Assembly (NCBI RefSeq): GCF_009905375.1
Contig: NC_133650.1
Location: 147,826,567-147,890,566, forward strand
Source: Apium graveolens
Lineage: Eukaryota; Streptophyta; Magnoliopsida; Apiales; Apiaceae
Reading direction: 5' to 3'
Length of the DNA stretch: 64,000 nt
Each line of letters opens with the position of its first letter. Position 1 is the first letter of the stretch. Both the position numbers and the translations under genes were made by a program. The notes under the pieces are model-generated. The model was given only the letters and a program-made list of their open reading frames with translations. It was not told where the DNA came from and made no database searches. This document shows positions 22,601 through 33,314 of the stretch, in pieces.

Positions 22601-24673
22601 GATGTTATTGTAATCGGGTGTAAGGTGTGATCCAGAAGAATATTTCAAGACCTGAAGCGGTTGAATAGAAGTTGCTATAGAATAATGGAAAGCTCGCAAA
22701 TTCAAGCATCCAATGAACGACGGAGATTGATGAAGTCCGCATGTGAACTCAGGAAAAGAGATGAGAATCAATGAAGAGAAGTCAAACACGTGATTTGTGA
22801 CACGTCAAGTAAGGCTAAGAAAATAGCTACCGAGGAAATTCGATAATTTTGTTAGTAAGAATTTAAATAGTGTAAATAAAAGCCTTCATTCCAGTGTGAA
22901 TTCCAGGAATGACCTATTCAATAATAAATAGAGTAATATTACTAAGAAAAAGAAATTCGTTATATATAAAGAAGATAATGAATAATGAGAATAAAGAACT
23001 AATCAAGACAAGAAGTGGAATCAAAAGGATGATAAAGAAAGTTTATAAAATAATCCAGGATATATGCAAGGTATAAACGTCAGTTGGGCCAGAATTGATT
23101 GGAGAATAAAGTGAAACGTCGATAGTTGGAGATAGGAATTTCATTCAAGAAATGCGTGTAAACAAGAATGATTAAACAAAGAAATTAATGGCAAACGATT
23201 GGAGAAGCGCGTTACAATGAATCTCAAAAGGGAATTCTTTAGAACTAAAGTAAATTCCCGGAGGTTTGAATGAATGCTTTATCAAGATTACCTCAAGGAA
23301 TGAGGTGAGGATTTCTCGTCGGTTACTGCATAGAGTCAAGCTGGTGACAAAGGCCCCATATCCTCTAACTCAATAGGGACGAAATAATAAGTAAGGGAAA
23401 ACCTCAGAAATATGAATATGGAAAAGAAAATAGATATATGAGGATACGCGTCGATTATCAGAAATTGTAAGTTTGAAGGTTAAGTGAACACAATGTACCA
23501 GGAGTATTGAGATAGAGTGATCGTATTTATTGATAACATCCTCATCAATTCAAGGACTAAAGAAGAGACTAAGTCGAACGACTGAGGATATGCTTGCAAA
23601 GAATTGAGAAATAGCAGCTGGATTCTCAGCTTCAACGATATGAATTCTGGTTATAATTGATTATGAGCTCCAGTGTGTGGTTAACTACCAAACAGGAAAG
23701 GTCCATTTAGGAATAGGTTTTTAAGTAGAAATAAAAGAGTGAATGCCATTAAGATTGTTGAGAAATGGTTAAAAGAATTGGAAAAGTTAGAAATTGAAGA
23801 ATAGGTTTTGATTCGTCTTCTAGGGTATGCTGATACTTACTTTGTTGTTGAATATCAAAGGTGTTATTAATGCAGATGATTGATGTTGACTTCAGTATGA
23901 AACGTTGTGAGCATCAAAGTTCGTATTGATATCTAATTTGATAGGACAACAAAATGAGTATTAGTACCAAGAGACCGGGTTTTGAATAAAGTTATGATTC
24001 ATTCCATTCCAAATTAATATTTCCTTTCGGATAATAGCAGATTCTCGCCTGATGAATCTACTTGTTGGTGATTGAAAAGAAATTGAAATATACCCCAAAA
24101 TGGTAAGTTAAATGCAATTGCCGAGAATTCCTTTAGTTTTTGAATAAATATAGAACATTCCTAATTATCAGGCGTCATGAGCTCAGGATATCGGGCACAA
24201 ACGAATAGAAAATACAAGAGACCGATTAAAGATTCTCGAATATGATTAGAAACGATTATAGGTCAATTTAACCAAATAGAAGGAGACATGATAAGTAGAG
24301 AAAAACAGTCAGTGAAAATAGAAATTTCATGAACAGGAAATATTAGAATTGGAAAGAAAAGAAGGGTAGTGTAAATTGAGTGAGTCCTTTGAAACAGTGA
24401 GATAGAAAGAATGATTGTGAATGAGTTGGTCTTGTTGTCACAGGTGTACGAGTCTATAAGGCATTCATGTGTGTATGACTATGAAGAGTAATTTAGCTCT
24501 CAATGTGAGAAGTAGAAGATTGAATTAGGAGTTGCATGAGCAACTGATAAATTGATGACGGCAGGAGACCGTTGAAACGAGATTAGAGTAGTGAGTCCTA
24601 AGAAATTTTAAGTAGATACTCGAAATGTATCAGTGTCTGTTCTTTAGCATGATTCTGAGGACAGAATCCTTTT
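19610..24673 (+). pseudogene. decayed gag-pol interior of the LARD-like element
   Basis: No frame longer than about 110 codons exists. The first 3.4 kb (19610-23000) gives no protein match I can defend. From 23200 to 23700 relics of a chromovirus-type RT appear in order: KAPYPLT (APYRL motif), RIRVDYQKL (the CIDYRxLN motif), VIVFIDNILINSRTKEE and YEFW. The FIDDIL catalytic box has become FIDNIL, a lost Asp. The middle of the palm domain is missing between these motifs, and stops interrupt all frames. Further down (23740-24650) only weak similarity to the integrase end is seen. The interior is therefore incapable of coding for transposition functions although the LTRs are almost identical, so the enzymes must have come from another element. 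Confidence 0.75.
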
Positions 24674-24686
24674 AAGGGGGGAAGGA
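24674..24686 (+). promoter_or_regulatory. polypurine tract of the LARD-like element
   Basis: AAGGGGGGAAGGA abuts the right LTR and would prime plus-strand synthesis. Confidence 0.85.
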
Positions 24687-27600
24687 TGTAACATCTGGGA
24701 AATATCGTATAATTATTTATATCAATATATGATTATTATGTGAATATTATATGAATTTTTGGTGAATTATCTGGTGTTTGATAATAATATTTGGATGTTT
24801 GTATGTAATAAAATGTGAGTATGTTAATTTTAATATGTCCAGAATAAAATATAGATAATTAAGGTATTTTTCTGGTAATTTTTGGAGTATTAGATGATTT
24901 TATAATAATTTATGAAATTATTAATTACTTTCTGAATAATTACAAAATTATTTTATAAAGCCGGGAATCGTCCGACTTCAATCGTTTTTACGTTTTTACA
25001 GCCCGAAACTCTTCCGAAAACTCCTTCCTAACCTAATCTGGTAATTCCGGACATTTTCCGTGTTTTGACTTTTTCGATCCGGATTACGGTTTGACCCGTG
25101 CGCGGGCCGGCGCAAGTTTTTCGATACGATAATCATTTCGGTGAACCAACGAAACCCGTATTTTCAAAAGACGGGATATTATTACATTATTTTCGTATAA
25201 AGTATTTTATAAAAAGCTCGGTTTTGATAATTATCCAATTTCGGTATTAAATCGGATCGTTATTGTAGTTACTTAGCGGCTAAGCAACTAATTTAATGAT
25301 CCAAAACGATCCAAATACGATCCAAAACGATCCAAAATTCCATAAATATAAATAGCCTATTTCTTATTTCGTTTATTCCGTTTATTCATTTGCAACCAGT
25401 TAAAATACCGAAAATACAGAGAAAACCCGAGAAAAACCGATACGTTCCCGGGAATCAAACACACGAACGAAGGCGTTATCGAACTCCGATTCGGGCGTGC
25501 AGCATATCAAAACGAAGCTCTCGAAATCTTCTTTCTGAATCAATCATCAGTTTCTGCCCAGAAATCATGGTAATTTTCTTATTTATTTATTTATATTCGA
25601 ATTATTTGGCAATTAAATTATGAAAATTTGTTCTTGATGTTGTTGATGTGATTTGATGCTTCCATGTTGTAGAGCATGTTTTTCTGGTCGATTTGGTATA
25701 TTATACTTCAAAAATAGGGTTCAGTATCATATAGAAATTGAGGTTTAATTTTCTGAAAATTTCTTGAATATGTGTTCTTGGTGTTCTTGAAGAGTTCTGA
25801 TAATCAAAGTCAATTTTGGAGGTGTTATTGAACACCAAATCACAAGTATGAATACCCGTTGTGAAGCCCTCAATCTGTTCTATCTGATTTTAGCATCAAA
25901 ATCAACTGAGGATTGGTAATTTATAAATTCATAAATTTAGGGTTTATGCTCGATTTGGGGATTTTAATTTGGTTGATTCTGGGAAGATTTGGAGGTTACA
26001 GGAGTGTAGATCGTTGAATCCTCGTTCGAACGGCACCGGTTTTGTGCCTGTTGGGTTCTGTTTTCGCGTCGCCGGAGAACCGCCGCGGCGACGGCGTTCT
26101 TGAAGCTTCCCGATGTCGGGGACGACGAGGAAGGAGGTGGATGGTGGGGGAGACTGCTGTGGACTACTGTGGAACGAGAAAACAGAAGAAATCAGTCTGG
26201 AATCACGGCGTTTGACCGTGTTTTCTCGCCGGAACGATCACCGGCGGCGGAGCCGCGGTGATGTTCTTCGTGACCCGATAACCCGGAGTCGACCCGGTTT
26301 CCAACCCGGTTTCGACCCGGGGTTTGATCCCCAAAACCTGAAACCAATTCCCTGAATTGTGTTTTTGATTTATTAATTATTTATTTATATTTTAGTAAAT
26401 CAAAATCAGATTTTAAAAATTCTAAATATTAAATAAAAATTAGTTTTAAATTCTGAAAAAATAGTATTATTAATTTCTAAATTATTTTATTAAATTATAA
26501 ATTCGAATTTATTTATTTATTTATTTATTTATTTAATTATTTATCTAATTATTTATTAATTATCTAATTAATTAATAATTGGGTAATTAATTAATAAGTA
26601 GGTAATTAATTAGTAAATAAGGATTAAAAATAATTAAGTGAGGTAATTAATAATCTAATAATTAGTTAATATTACGAGTAGTGATTCGATAATTAGAGTT
26701 ATTATTCGAGCAATAGTTATTCGAATAATATTGTGGTAATTATTTGTATTGTATAATTATATACCGATAATTAATTGATTAACGAATCGTTTAAATTCCG
26801 ATATTAATATATTAATTCGGTAGTATTCGAGAATAGTGTGTAGCTCGTATTTATACGAGTGATTAATCGTTGAGTTGGTTTATAATTTGAGTAATTCGTA
26901 GTTATTCGATAAATAGCGTATCAGTTAATTAAGTTGATTGATTATTTGTAAATAATCGATCTAATCAAATAAATAACGATGAGTTGTAAATATTTGTAAT
27001 AAATTGTGATTAATCCTAATAATTAGGGATTAATTATTTTAAATTAGTAAATAATTATCTATTAATTATTTATTAAGTGATTAATTATTTCAATAATTAA
27101 TCACATAATTTTCAATAAATCGTAACTTCTTCGTTTTAACTCCAAAAATTATAAAAAAATTATTTTTGACTTTCATTTTTCTTAAATAATTATTTAAAAA
27201 TATAATTAAGGATTGTTTAATTATAATTAATTATTAATTAATAAAATCTTGTTTAATTCATAATAATTCAACCGTTAGTCCGATTTGAGTGAAACAAAGA
27301 CCCCTAGACTCAGAAAAATGAAACGAATCCAATAAAAATGGTTGTAAGTTATAATTTCTTCTGAAAAAGAGTGGTTTGGTGATAGTTGATAGTTCGTAGG
27401 TCCTAGTAGGGATATAATTGAGCCGAATAAATCCCGAAAAATTATAATAAAATCAGATACGACTAGTAATGCAGGTATGAGTCTAGAATCAATTCTAAAA
27501 ATAATTATAAGTCTAAAAAAAATTTGATTATGTGCTTTATGTGCTATGTGCTTTATGTGATTATGTGAACCTATGTGCTATATCAATATATGTGTATATA

Positions 27601-29212
27601 TGCGAATCAGATAGAAACGCATGGGTAGAATGATAAGGTTACGTGATATCAATTCAAGATACACGTATATAGTAAATTATCTAAACACCTATCTTTCCAT
27701 GATGTGTTCAGTGTTAGCAAGGCAAAGCAAGCTAGGGTCAGAAGGTAGTGAGTTAAACCAGGTTAAGTTCGCGCAAGGCAAGTATCTCTATCATCACTTA
27801 TTGTTCAAGTGATATTTATTTTAAATTTTACCATGCAAGTATTGCTTTCCCTATTCTCAGTTTAGAATCGATAAACATATCGCTGAATTAAATAATTCTG
27901 TTTATGCAAGTATTCCCGAACTTTCTTTTAAATACTGCAAGTATTCCTAACCTTTCTCCTTAAATACTGCAAATATTTATTCGCTCCTATTCTAAGTTCA
28001 GAATAGTTAACTGTTTTATATTTCGCTGCAATTACTCTTATTTATGCAAGTTCCTTTCACTATTATTTCTTTATCATCGATGGCTCTCTTGAGCAAGTAC
28101 CCAAAGTGATTTGACATCAAAATACTCCACGGACTGGATGGTTACTATATATATATATATAAGGACCAGTGATGAGCTGGATCCTATGGGCCGGAGATGG
28201 ACCGGACCCTTTAGGCCATAGTTGCCTGAGTACTCCTAATGTTGGTTGGGTCTATGCAGTTGGGTATAGATCCGCACTATCTCCTGACTGATCAGCAGGT
28301 TATAGTGCATATGTTGGTTTCTAGTGTTCAGTCCAATTTATTGTTGTTCGCCATTAATGGCATTCCCTCTTGAAGTAAAATGTGATTATGGGTTAAAGTT
28401 ATTCTTTCTTAGCCCTCAGTTTCGGGAAATTACAGTGTTTATAAATGAATTCGAGGTTCAGAGTGTTGCTGCAGCATTTGTTGCTCAGTAATATTTAGAA
28501 TCTTGAATGAATTGGGATTTTCTTAATTATTCAACCCGTCCTTATCAGGCTGGTTTAGCAGGCTAAGTCTATGGAAACTTAGTCGATAATGATGGATACT
28601 GAATAGTTAGGAATTTCTTGAACATCGTTTTATGAATAGTTAGTGCATCCATTGCTCAATTATGAGATGATACCAGAAGCTATTTTGAAAACACGCGATC
28701 TCTAAAAGCTCTGACAAAAATGTCATTATGTCCTTTGTGATTTATAGCAATACAAATCAAATTGATTTAAGCTGATAAAGTATATCCTTTAAATGATTTC
28801 GTGTTTCGCTCTTCAAAATATTTCAGAGATTTTGTCTGGAAGTTTTCTTTAAAATTAATATTTGAAACTCAAATTATATGCTTGCTGGGCATTTTTGGCT
28901 CACTCTTGCTTTGTCAATTCTTATTCTGCCAGAAACAGATAAGGTCTAAAGTGAATAGCTTTGATAGACAGCAGAAGTTAGAGAAGTTTCCGTTGCGAGA
29001 GGTTGAAGGTGTTAGAAGAATGTGACAAGAGCATTAGTTCAAAGGTATATATACTTGTATTATAGTTGAAGTGAGTTGTAGAAGGTTAGATTCTTGTTTC
29101 ATACCATGACCTGTAAAAGATCCGGACTCAAGGGGTTATTTATTTATTTCTTTACTTTATGTAATAATGGTTTAGTAACACCAAATCTTGACCCCGGATT
29201 TGGGGCGTTACA
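24687..29212 (+). repeat. right LTR of the LARD-like element (4526 bp)
   Basis: By eye it is identical to the left LTR except near 26734 and 26760, 27243, and 27630, plus a (AT)n run 2 bp shorter near 28145. It is followed by GAATC, the second copy of the target duplication. Confidence 0.95.
25298..25353 (+). promoter_or_regulatory. promoter block of the right LTR
   Basis: This is the same decamer array and TATA box as at 15678-15733. In this position it would drive read-out transcription into Athila-like DNA at 29213 and beyond. Confidence 0.5.
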
Positions 29213-29217
29213 GAATC

Positions 29218-29560
29218 TATCATCCCGACACGGCGCGGCTGCGCACTTGATCAGCGCGGGCGCACTGGCTTTCTGTACTTTGGGCGCGGGCGCGCGCTTA
29301 ATCAGCGCGGGCGCGCTGGGCTTCTGCCAGAAATTATTTCTTTTCTTTTTTCCTTTTCTTGCAGCCATGAACCGTACTTCGCGAGCTTTTTTTTCCCACA
29401 CCACCTAGACACCATATTAGCACCAAAACAATGCTAATTCACCTGATTACTTAGACAATGCTTGAAATGCAAAAACACTCGAAAACACGTTAAAACACTT
29501 AACAACTTGAGTACAAATGCATCAATTCAAAGCTTAGTAGAGCATTATAAAGTGTCATAA
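29218..29560 (-). repeat. Athila-like LTR A, second segment (5' end of the LTR)
   Basis: It continues LTR A after the nested element and aligns with 34391-34730 of LTR B. It carries two GC-rich modules (29228-29325) of the GCGCGGGCGCGC type around TTGATCA. The first about 15 bp of the LTR (TGTTGAGTGGCATTT on the minus strand) and the adjoining polypurine tract are absent: ATGACACTTTATAAT follows GAGGACAAGCATCGATT directly. Confidence 0.8.
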
Positions 29561-30796
29561 TCGATGCTTGTCCTCAAACATAAACAGACTCAAAGAACAA
29601 GGAAATAAAAATGCATGAATGCAACTAATATGAATGCAACGATCCCCATAGAATAACTAGACCAATCAACAAGCAACACCTCAGCAAATATAATTATTCG
29701 CATAAAGATCATTCAAATCTCACAAATCAACCTACAAACCAGAGACGTTCGTGTGTGCAAATGCTTACAGATGTACTATCACAACTAGATCGACAATAAT
29801 AACTCACTACTTATCAAAACACTCGCAAGTTTATAAATAGAATAAAAGCTAGACTCAAAATAACTTATATCACTTCAATTCTTATATCGGAGTTAACATG
29901 GATTCATGCTTTTATTCACCTTAGAACAACACAAGTATTCTTATTTAATCGTGCAATGAGTGAGGTCCACAGAAGACTTATACAATAGTACCCATGTAGC
30001 GAGCGTTAGGTTAGCAGATCCCGGAATATAAAAGCCTTAGGTCACTAGGCACAAAGTCCCCTAAGAACTTAATAACTCGAATACTAAAGAGCCCACTCGT
30101 GATCAATTACATAACACTTATTCTTTTCATTTTTTCTATCTTTTTTTCTTTCTTTTTTTTCTCTTTTACAAATTTCTCAACGAGTGCGTTTCGCTCCATC
30201 TCATTCAACCCGAGACTACTCATATCAATATGAGCCGGCTACTAGCCATTTGACACCTAGCCACACAATTAGCAATGAAATCCAATTTTTTCCAATCTTT
30301 AAATATCCATGTCTTTTATTATTAAGAGAATATCCTAAATTCTAAATATAAACAAGCGATTAAACCTCGACAACCAACAAACCATGACTATGATCTAGCA
30401 CTCTAGCAACCTATAAGACTTAGTAAAATACAAGTGTCTCTAGCATGCAAATCCACTTGCTATAACTTAACATCTCTAAACACGACATCACTACACTAGC
30501 ATCAATATCACAAGTCAACTGGAAAAAATTATCTAAGGGATCATGTTATAATACAAATGCATGAAAACTATATGAACAAAATATCATAAAACTACCATAA
30601 ATAATAAAAAACAATAAATAAAATAAAAAAAAACTACATGGCAAAAATGTGCAAACTATATGAAATAAACTAAATAAACTATCATGAACATGCAATTATA
30701 TGAGACTCACACAAACTATTCCTTCAACTACTACCCCCAAACATAAAATATTCACTGTACTCAGTGAAGGTAATAGTAAGGAATCAGGCATACCTA
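29561..30796 (-). other. long 3' untranslated region of the Athila-like element
   Basis: There is no coding frame on either strand. Long untranslated DNA after the last ORF is usual in Athila elements. GAGGACAAGCATCGA (minus strand, 29577-29562) is the sequence that normally precedes the Athila polypurine tract. Confidence 0.6.
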
Positions 30797-32022
30797 CTAT
30801 GAATCAGAATCATCACCCTCAACAGGTGGAGTGTTAGGTGTATCAGGAGGTGGATACACAGAATCCTCACCATATACTGGCCACTGGATGTCAACACTGG
30901 TGGCTCTAAAAGTTGTCCCTAGTGCCTGGGTGAGATCGTGTGCAAACCGACTATGGATGTCGTGCATCGCATCCATCCTCCTCATAAGACGCCTATACTG
31001 CGTCGAACTCAAACCAGCTCCCATCTCTGCTCCTGCTTCCTCCTGCTGCTGCTACGACGAACCAGCCTCCTCTCCATACTGAGCTCTCTGAGCTGCTCAA
31101 TGGGCATGTTGAGAACCTCCCGCTGTAGGTGCTTCCATAGGCACACCACTTGGCAGATCATCATATGAATACCCAAGCCCCTTAGGATCGGGCTTCCCTC
31201 CATACCACTCCTGCATGCTCAACAACGTAGAACTGTCGATAGGAGCACTGGGAAGCTGCAGCTGCTCATATGCTGGCCAATGAACACCAACCGCCACGCA
31301 CAACTTCGTCACAACGGATGCATATGGAATAGCTCTTGTAGTACCTCCTCTCAAAAATCTCAAAATCCCCTGATATATCACCATCCCCAAATCATTGTAA
31401 TCACCCTGCAGAATCCCCCACAACAGACGACCACGCTCCACTGTAATCTCATGCACACGCAAAGATGGCATGATGTTAGCACAAATAAACGAGTTCCAGG
31501 CCCATGCCAACCTGTTCATACACGACGCAGGGAACGTGGAGTAATCAGTAGTACCCCTCTTGAACTTCCAATGAGTCTCCGGAACACAAAGAGTAGCAAC
31601 GATGAGATCCAAATCAAAGTTCTCCGGAGTTTTATCATTCCAAGTGTCCTGACCCACCTTCCTCGCGGGCTGCTCAATCACCGTCTGATAGCCTCTGCAC
31701 TGTACTCAACAGTCCTCCCCCTCACCACCGTGAAACCATTCTTCTCTGCCTTGGCGTTCGCATAGAACTCCTGCACAACACTCATGGGCACAACAGCGGG
31801 CGCCTCACCAAAAGAAACCCAGCCCATCTCGAGAATCATCTCTAACAGCTTACCATCCTTCCCTGATGGCATAAAACCTCGCTCCTTAGTAATAGGCTTC
31901 GAAAGAAGCCTCGTATACTCTTCTTCAGCCTCAGGAGTAGAAAAGCTGAGTCTCACACCACCCGAAGATGAAGAATCAGTGGTTTTGCTTCCAACTTGTG
32001 TTCTTTGTCTCTTGGGTGCCAT
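30797..32022 (-). pseudogene. Athila 3' ORF (env-like; 'putative plant transposon protein' type), frameshifted
   Basis: The start ATG is at 32022 on the minus strand (MAPKRQRTQVG). The first 114 codons contain TPEAEEEYTRLLSKP, VQEFYANA and VVRGRTVEYS, the pattern of the plant transposon-protein domain found in Athila 3' ORFs. A frameshift near 31680 leads to 31681-31097, with NFDLDLIVATLCVPE, RLAWAWNSFICANIMP and GRLLWGILQGD. Another break before 31024 precedes the acidic C-terminus (ending DDSDS, stop at 30797). It lies downstream of integrase as in Athila. Its role is unproven, and I see no membrane segment that would support an envelope. A TATA box about 100 bp before the ATG suggests separate transcription. 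Confidence 0.75.
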
Positions 32023-32118
32023 CGGGACTGCAGAAAAGTGAATAAAAGCTTAAGTGTTTAGAGAGAATTTGTGTTTGAGAGTTTATGATGTGGTGGAGAA
32101 GTTGTGTGTAAGTGTATG

Positions 32119-32128
32119 TATTTATAGG
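32119..32128 (-). promoter_or_regulatory. internal TATA box before the Athila env-like ORF
   Basis: The minus strand reads CCTATAAATA, followed by a CA-rich leader and the ATG at 32022. The distance to the ATG is about 97 bp. GC-rich modules stand about 190 bp upstream, as in the LTR promoter of the same element. Confidence 0.55.
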
Positions 32129-32316
32129 TGGAGATGTGTGAATTCTATAAGTAATAGAAGTGGGAATTGATTATGAGAATCGTGGGAATAATGGGATTGA
32201 TTAGGAGAGGGAATTATGGGATGTGGAAGAGTAAAAATCGGGTTGGAATTGATTTTGGAGTAAAAGTCCCGATTTTACCTTATAAAACTGCTGAAATAAA
32301 AAAAATTTGAACAAGA

Positions 32317-32450
32317 CCCGGCGCGGGCGCGCGCTAGGACAATGCGGGCGCGCTCACTCTTTGGTAAACCGGCACGGCCGCGCGCTGTGCTTGGTTACTG
32401 GAAAAATGGCGTGGGCACGCGCTTGATCAGCGCGGGCGCGCCCAACTTCT
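32317..32450 (-). repeat. internal array of GC-rich modules
   Basis: Four imperfect modules of the form GCGCGGGCGCGC or CGGCCGCGCGC, one with GCGCTTGATCAGCGC at its centre, stand out from AT-rich surroundings. The same modules occur in LTR A (29228-29325) and LTR B (34402-34502). They lie between the end of integrase (32599) and the env-like promoter. Confidence 0.7.
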
Positions 32451-32598
32451 GTATTGGCCCTGAATTTTTTCTTTTTCTGATTTTTTTGTGTTTTTATCCT
32501 TTCTTCTTGCTTCTTCTAACTACTAGTGTACAACAAACTTGGGTTGCCTCCCAAGAAGCGCTTCTTTTACATCATTAGCTTGACGTAGAATCTCGAGA

Positions 32599-33267
32599 TC
32601 AGATGGACAATAAAACGACACTAACCACCTCACGGTTTTCCGTGTCACCATAATAATGCTTCAATCTTTGACCATTTACCTTGAATGCTTGGCCCGGGTC
32701 ATTCTCAAAAATTTCCATCACTCCATGTGGAAACACAGTTTTGATAATGAACGGCCCTGACCAACTTGACTTTAACTTTCCAGGAAAAAGATGGAGACGA
32801 GAGTTGAACAAAAGAACTTGTTGCCCTGGCACAAATGATTTAAGCACTAGACCCCTATCATGCCACCTCTTGACTTTCTCCTTATACATTTTGTTGTTCT
32901 TATAAGCTTGAAGTCGAAACTCATCGAGCTCATTCAATTGAAGCATTCTCTTCTTACCAGCTGCATCCAAATCCAGATTCAACTTCTCTAAAGCCCAGTA
33001 CACTTTATGCTCTAGCTCCACCGGAAAATGATACCCATTACCATAAACCAACTGAAATGGCGACATTCCCAATGGAGTTTTATAAGTTGTTCTATACGCC
33101 CAAATAGCTTCATCAAGCTTTAAAGACCAATCTTTCCTCGATGGACACACCACTTTCTCTAAAATGCGCTTGATCTCTCTGTTAGATACCTCAACTTGAC
33201 CATTTTCTGAGGATGCTAAGCCGTAGCTATGCGATGATTCACATTTTCTGAGGATGATAAGCCGTAG
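32599..33267 (-). pseudogene. Athila integrase, C-terminal part, truncated
   Basis: The frame is open from 33153 to 32599 and continues upstream to about 33230 with GQVEVSNREIKRILEK. Then follow RKDWSLKLDEAIWAYRT, KTPLGMSPFQLVYG, PVELEHKVYWA and the C-terminal fold with LFNSRLHLFPGKLKSSWSGP and GQRLKHYYG, all hallmarks of Athila integrase. The HPQTNGQ region is disturbed by a 41-bp tandem duplication (33200-33267 area) and a stop. The catalytic core, RNase H, RT and gag are absent; position 33267/33268 is a junction to a copy of the Copia2 target flank. Confidence 0.88.
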
Positions 33268-33314
33268 ATATTGGTAAAAGGTGAGTTGAATGATAAATCC
33301 TGATAGTAGCTAGT
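33268..33314. repeat. second copy of the Copia2 target flank
   Basis: These 47 bp match 13931-13977 with about three changes and end in the target site CTAGT. They are Copia2 DNA that should occur once, on the left side of the Athila insertion. They show that LTR B together with its left flank was joined to a broken integrase gene. Confidence 0.85.

Larger units (their letters stand above)
15067..29212 (+). mobile_element. 14.1-kb Ty3 element with 4.5-kb LTRs and a dead interior (LARD-like)
   Basis: The LTRs are 15067-19594 and 24687-29212, flanked by a perfect 5-bp duplication GAATC (15062-15066 and 29213-29217). A PBS, a 5.1-kb interior with relics of chromovirus-type pol, and a polypurine tract are in place. 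By eye the LTRs differ by four substitutions and one 2-bp (AT)n length change. Large LTRs around a non-coding interior resemble the LARD class of non-autonomous elements, although recognisable pol relics remain here. The host of the insertion is Athila-like LTR A. Confidence 0.9.

Noticed and set aside
29094..29408. Ala/Gly-rich open frames on both strands (also 34349-34630)
   Set aside because: They are produced by the GC-rich LTR modules, run across an LTR junction, and appear on both strands at once.
31280..31765. 161-codon + strand frame
   Set aside because: It is antisense to the Athila env-like ORF, whose minus-strand motifs are recognisable.
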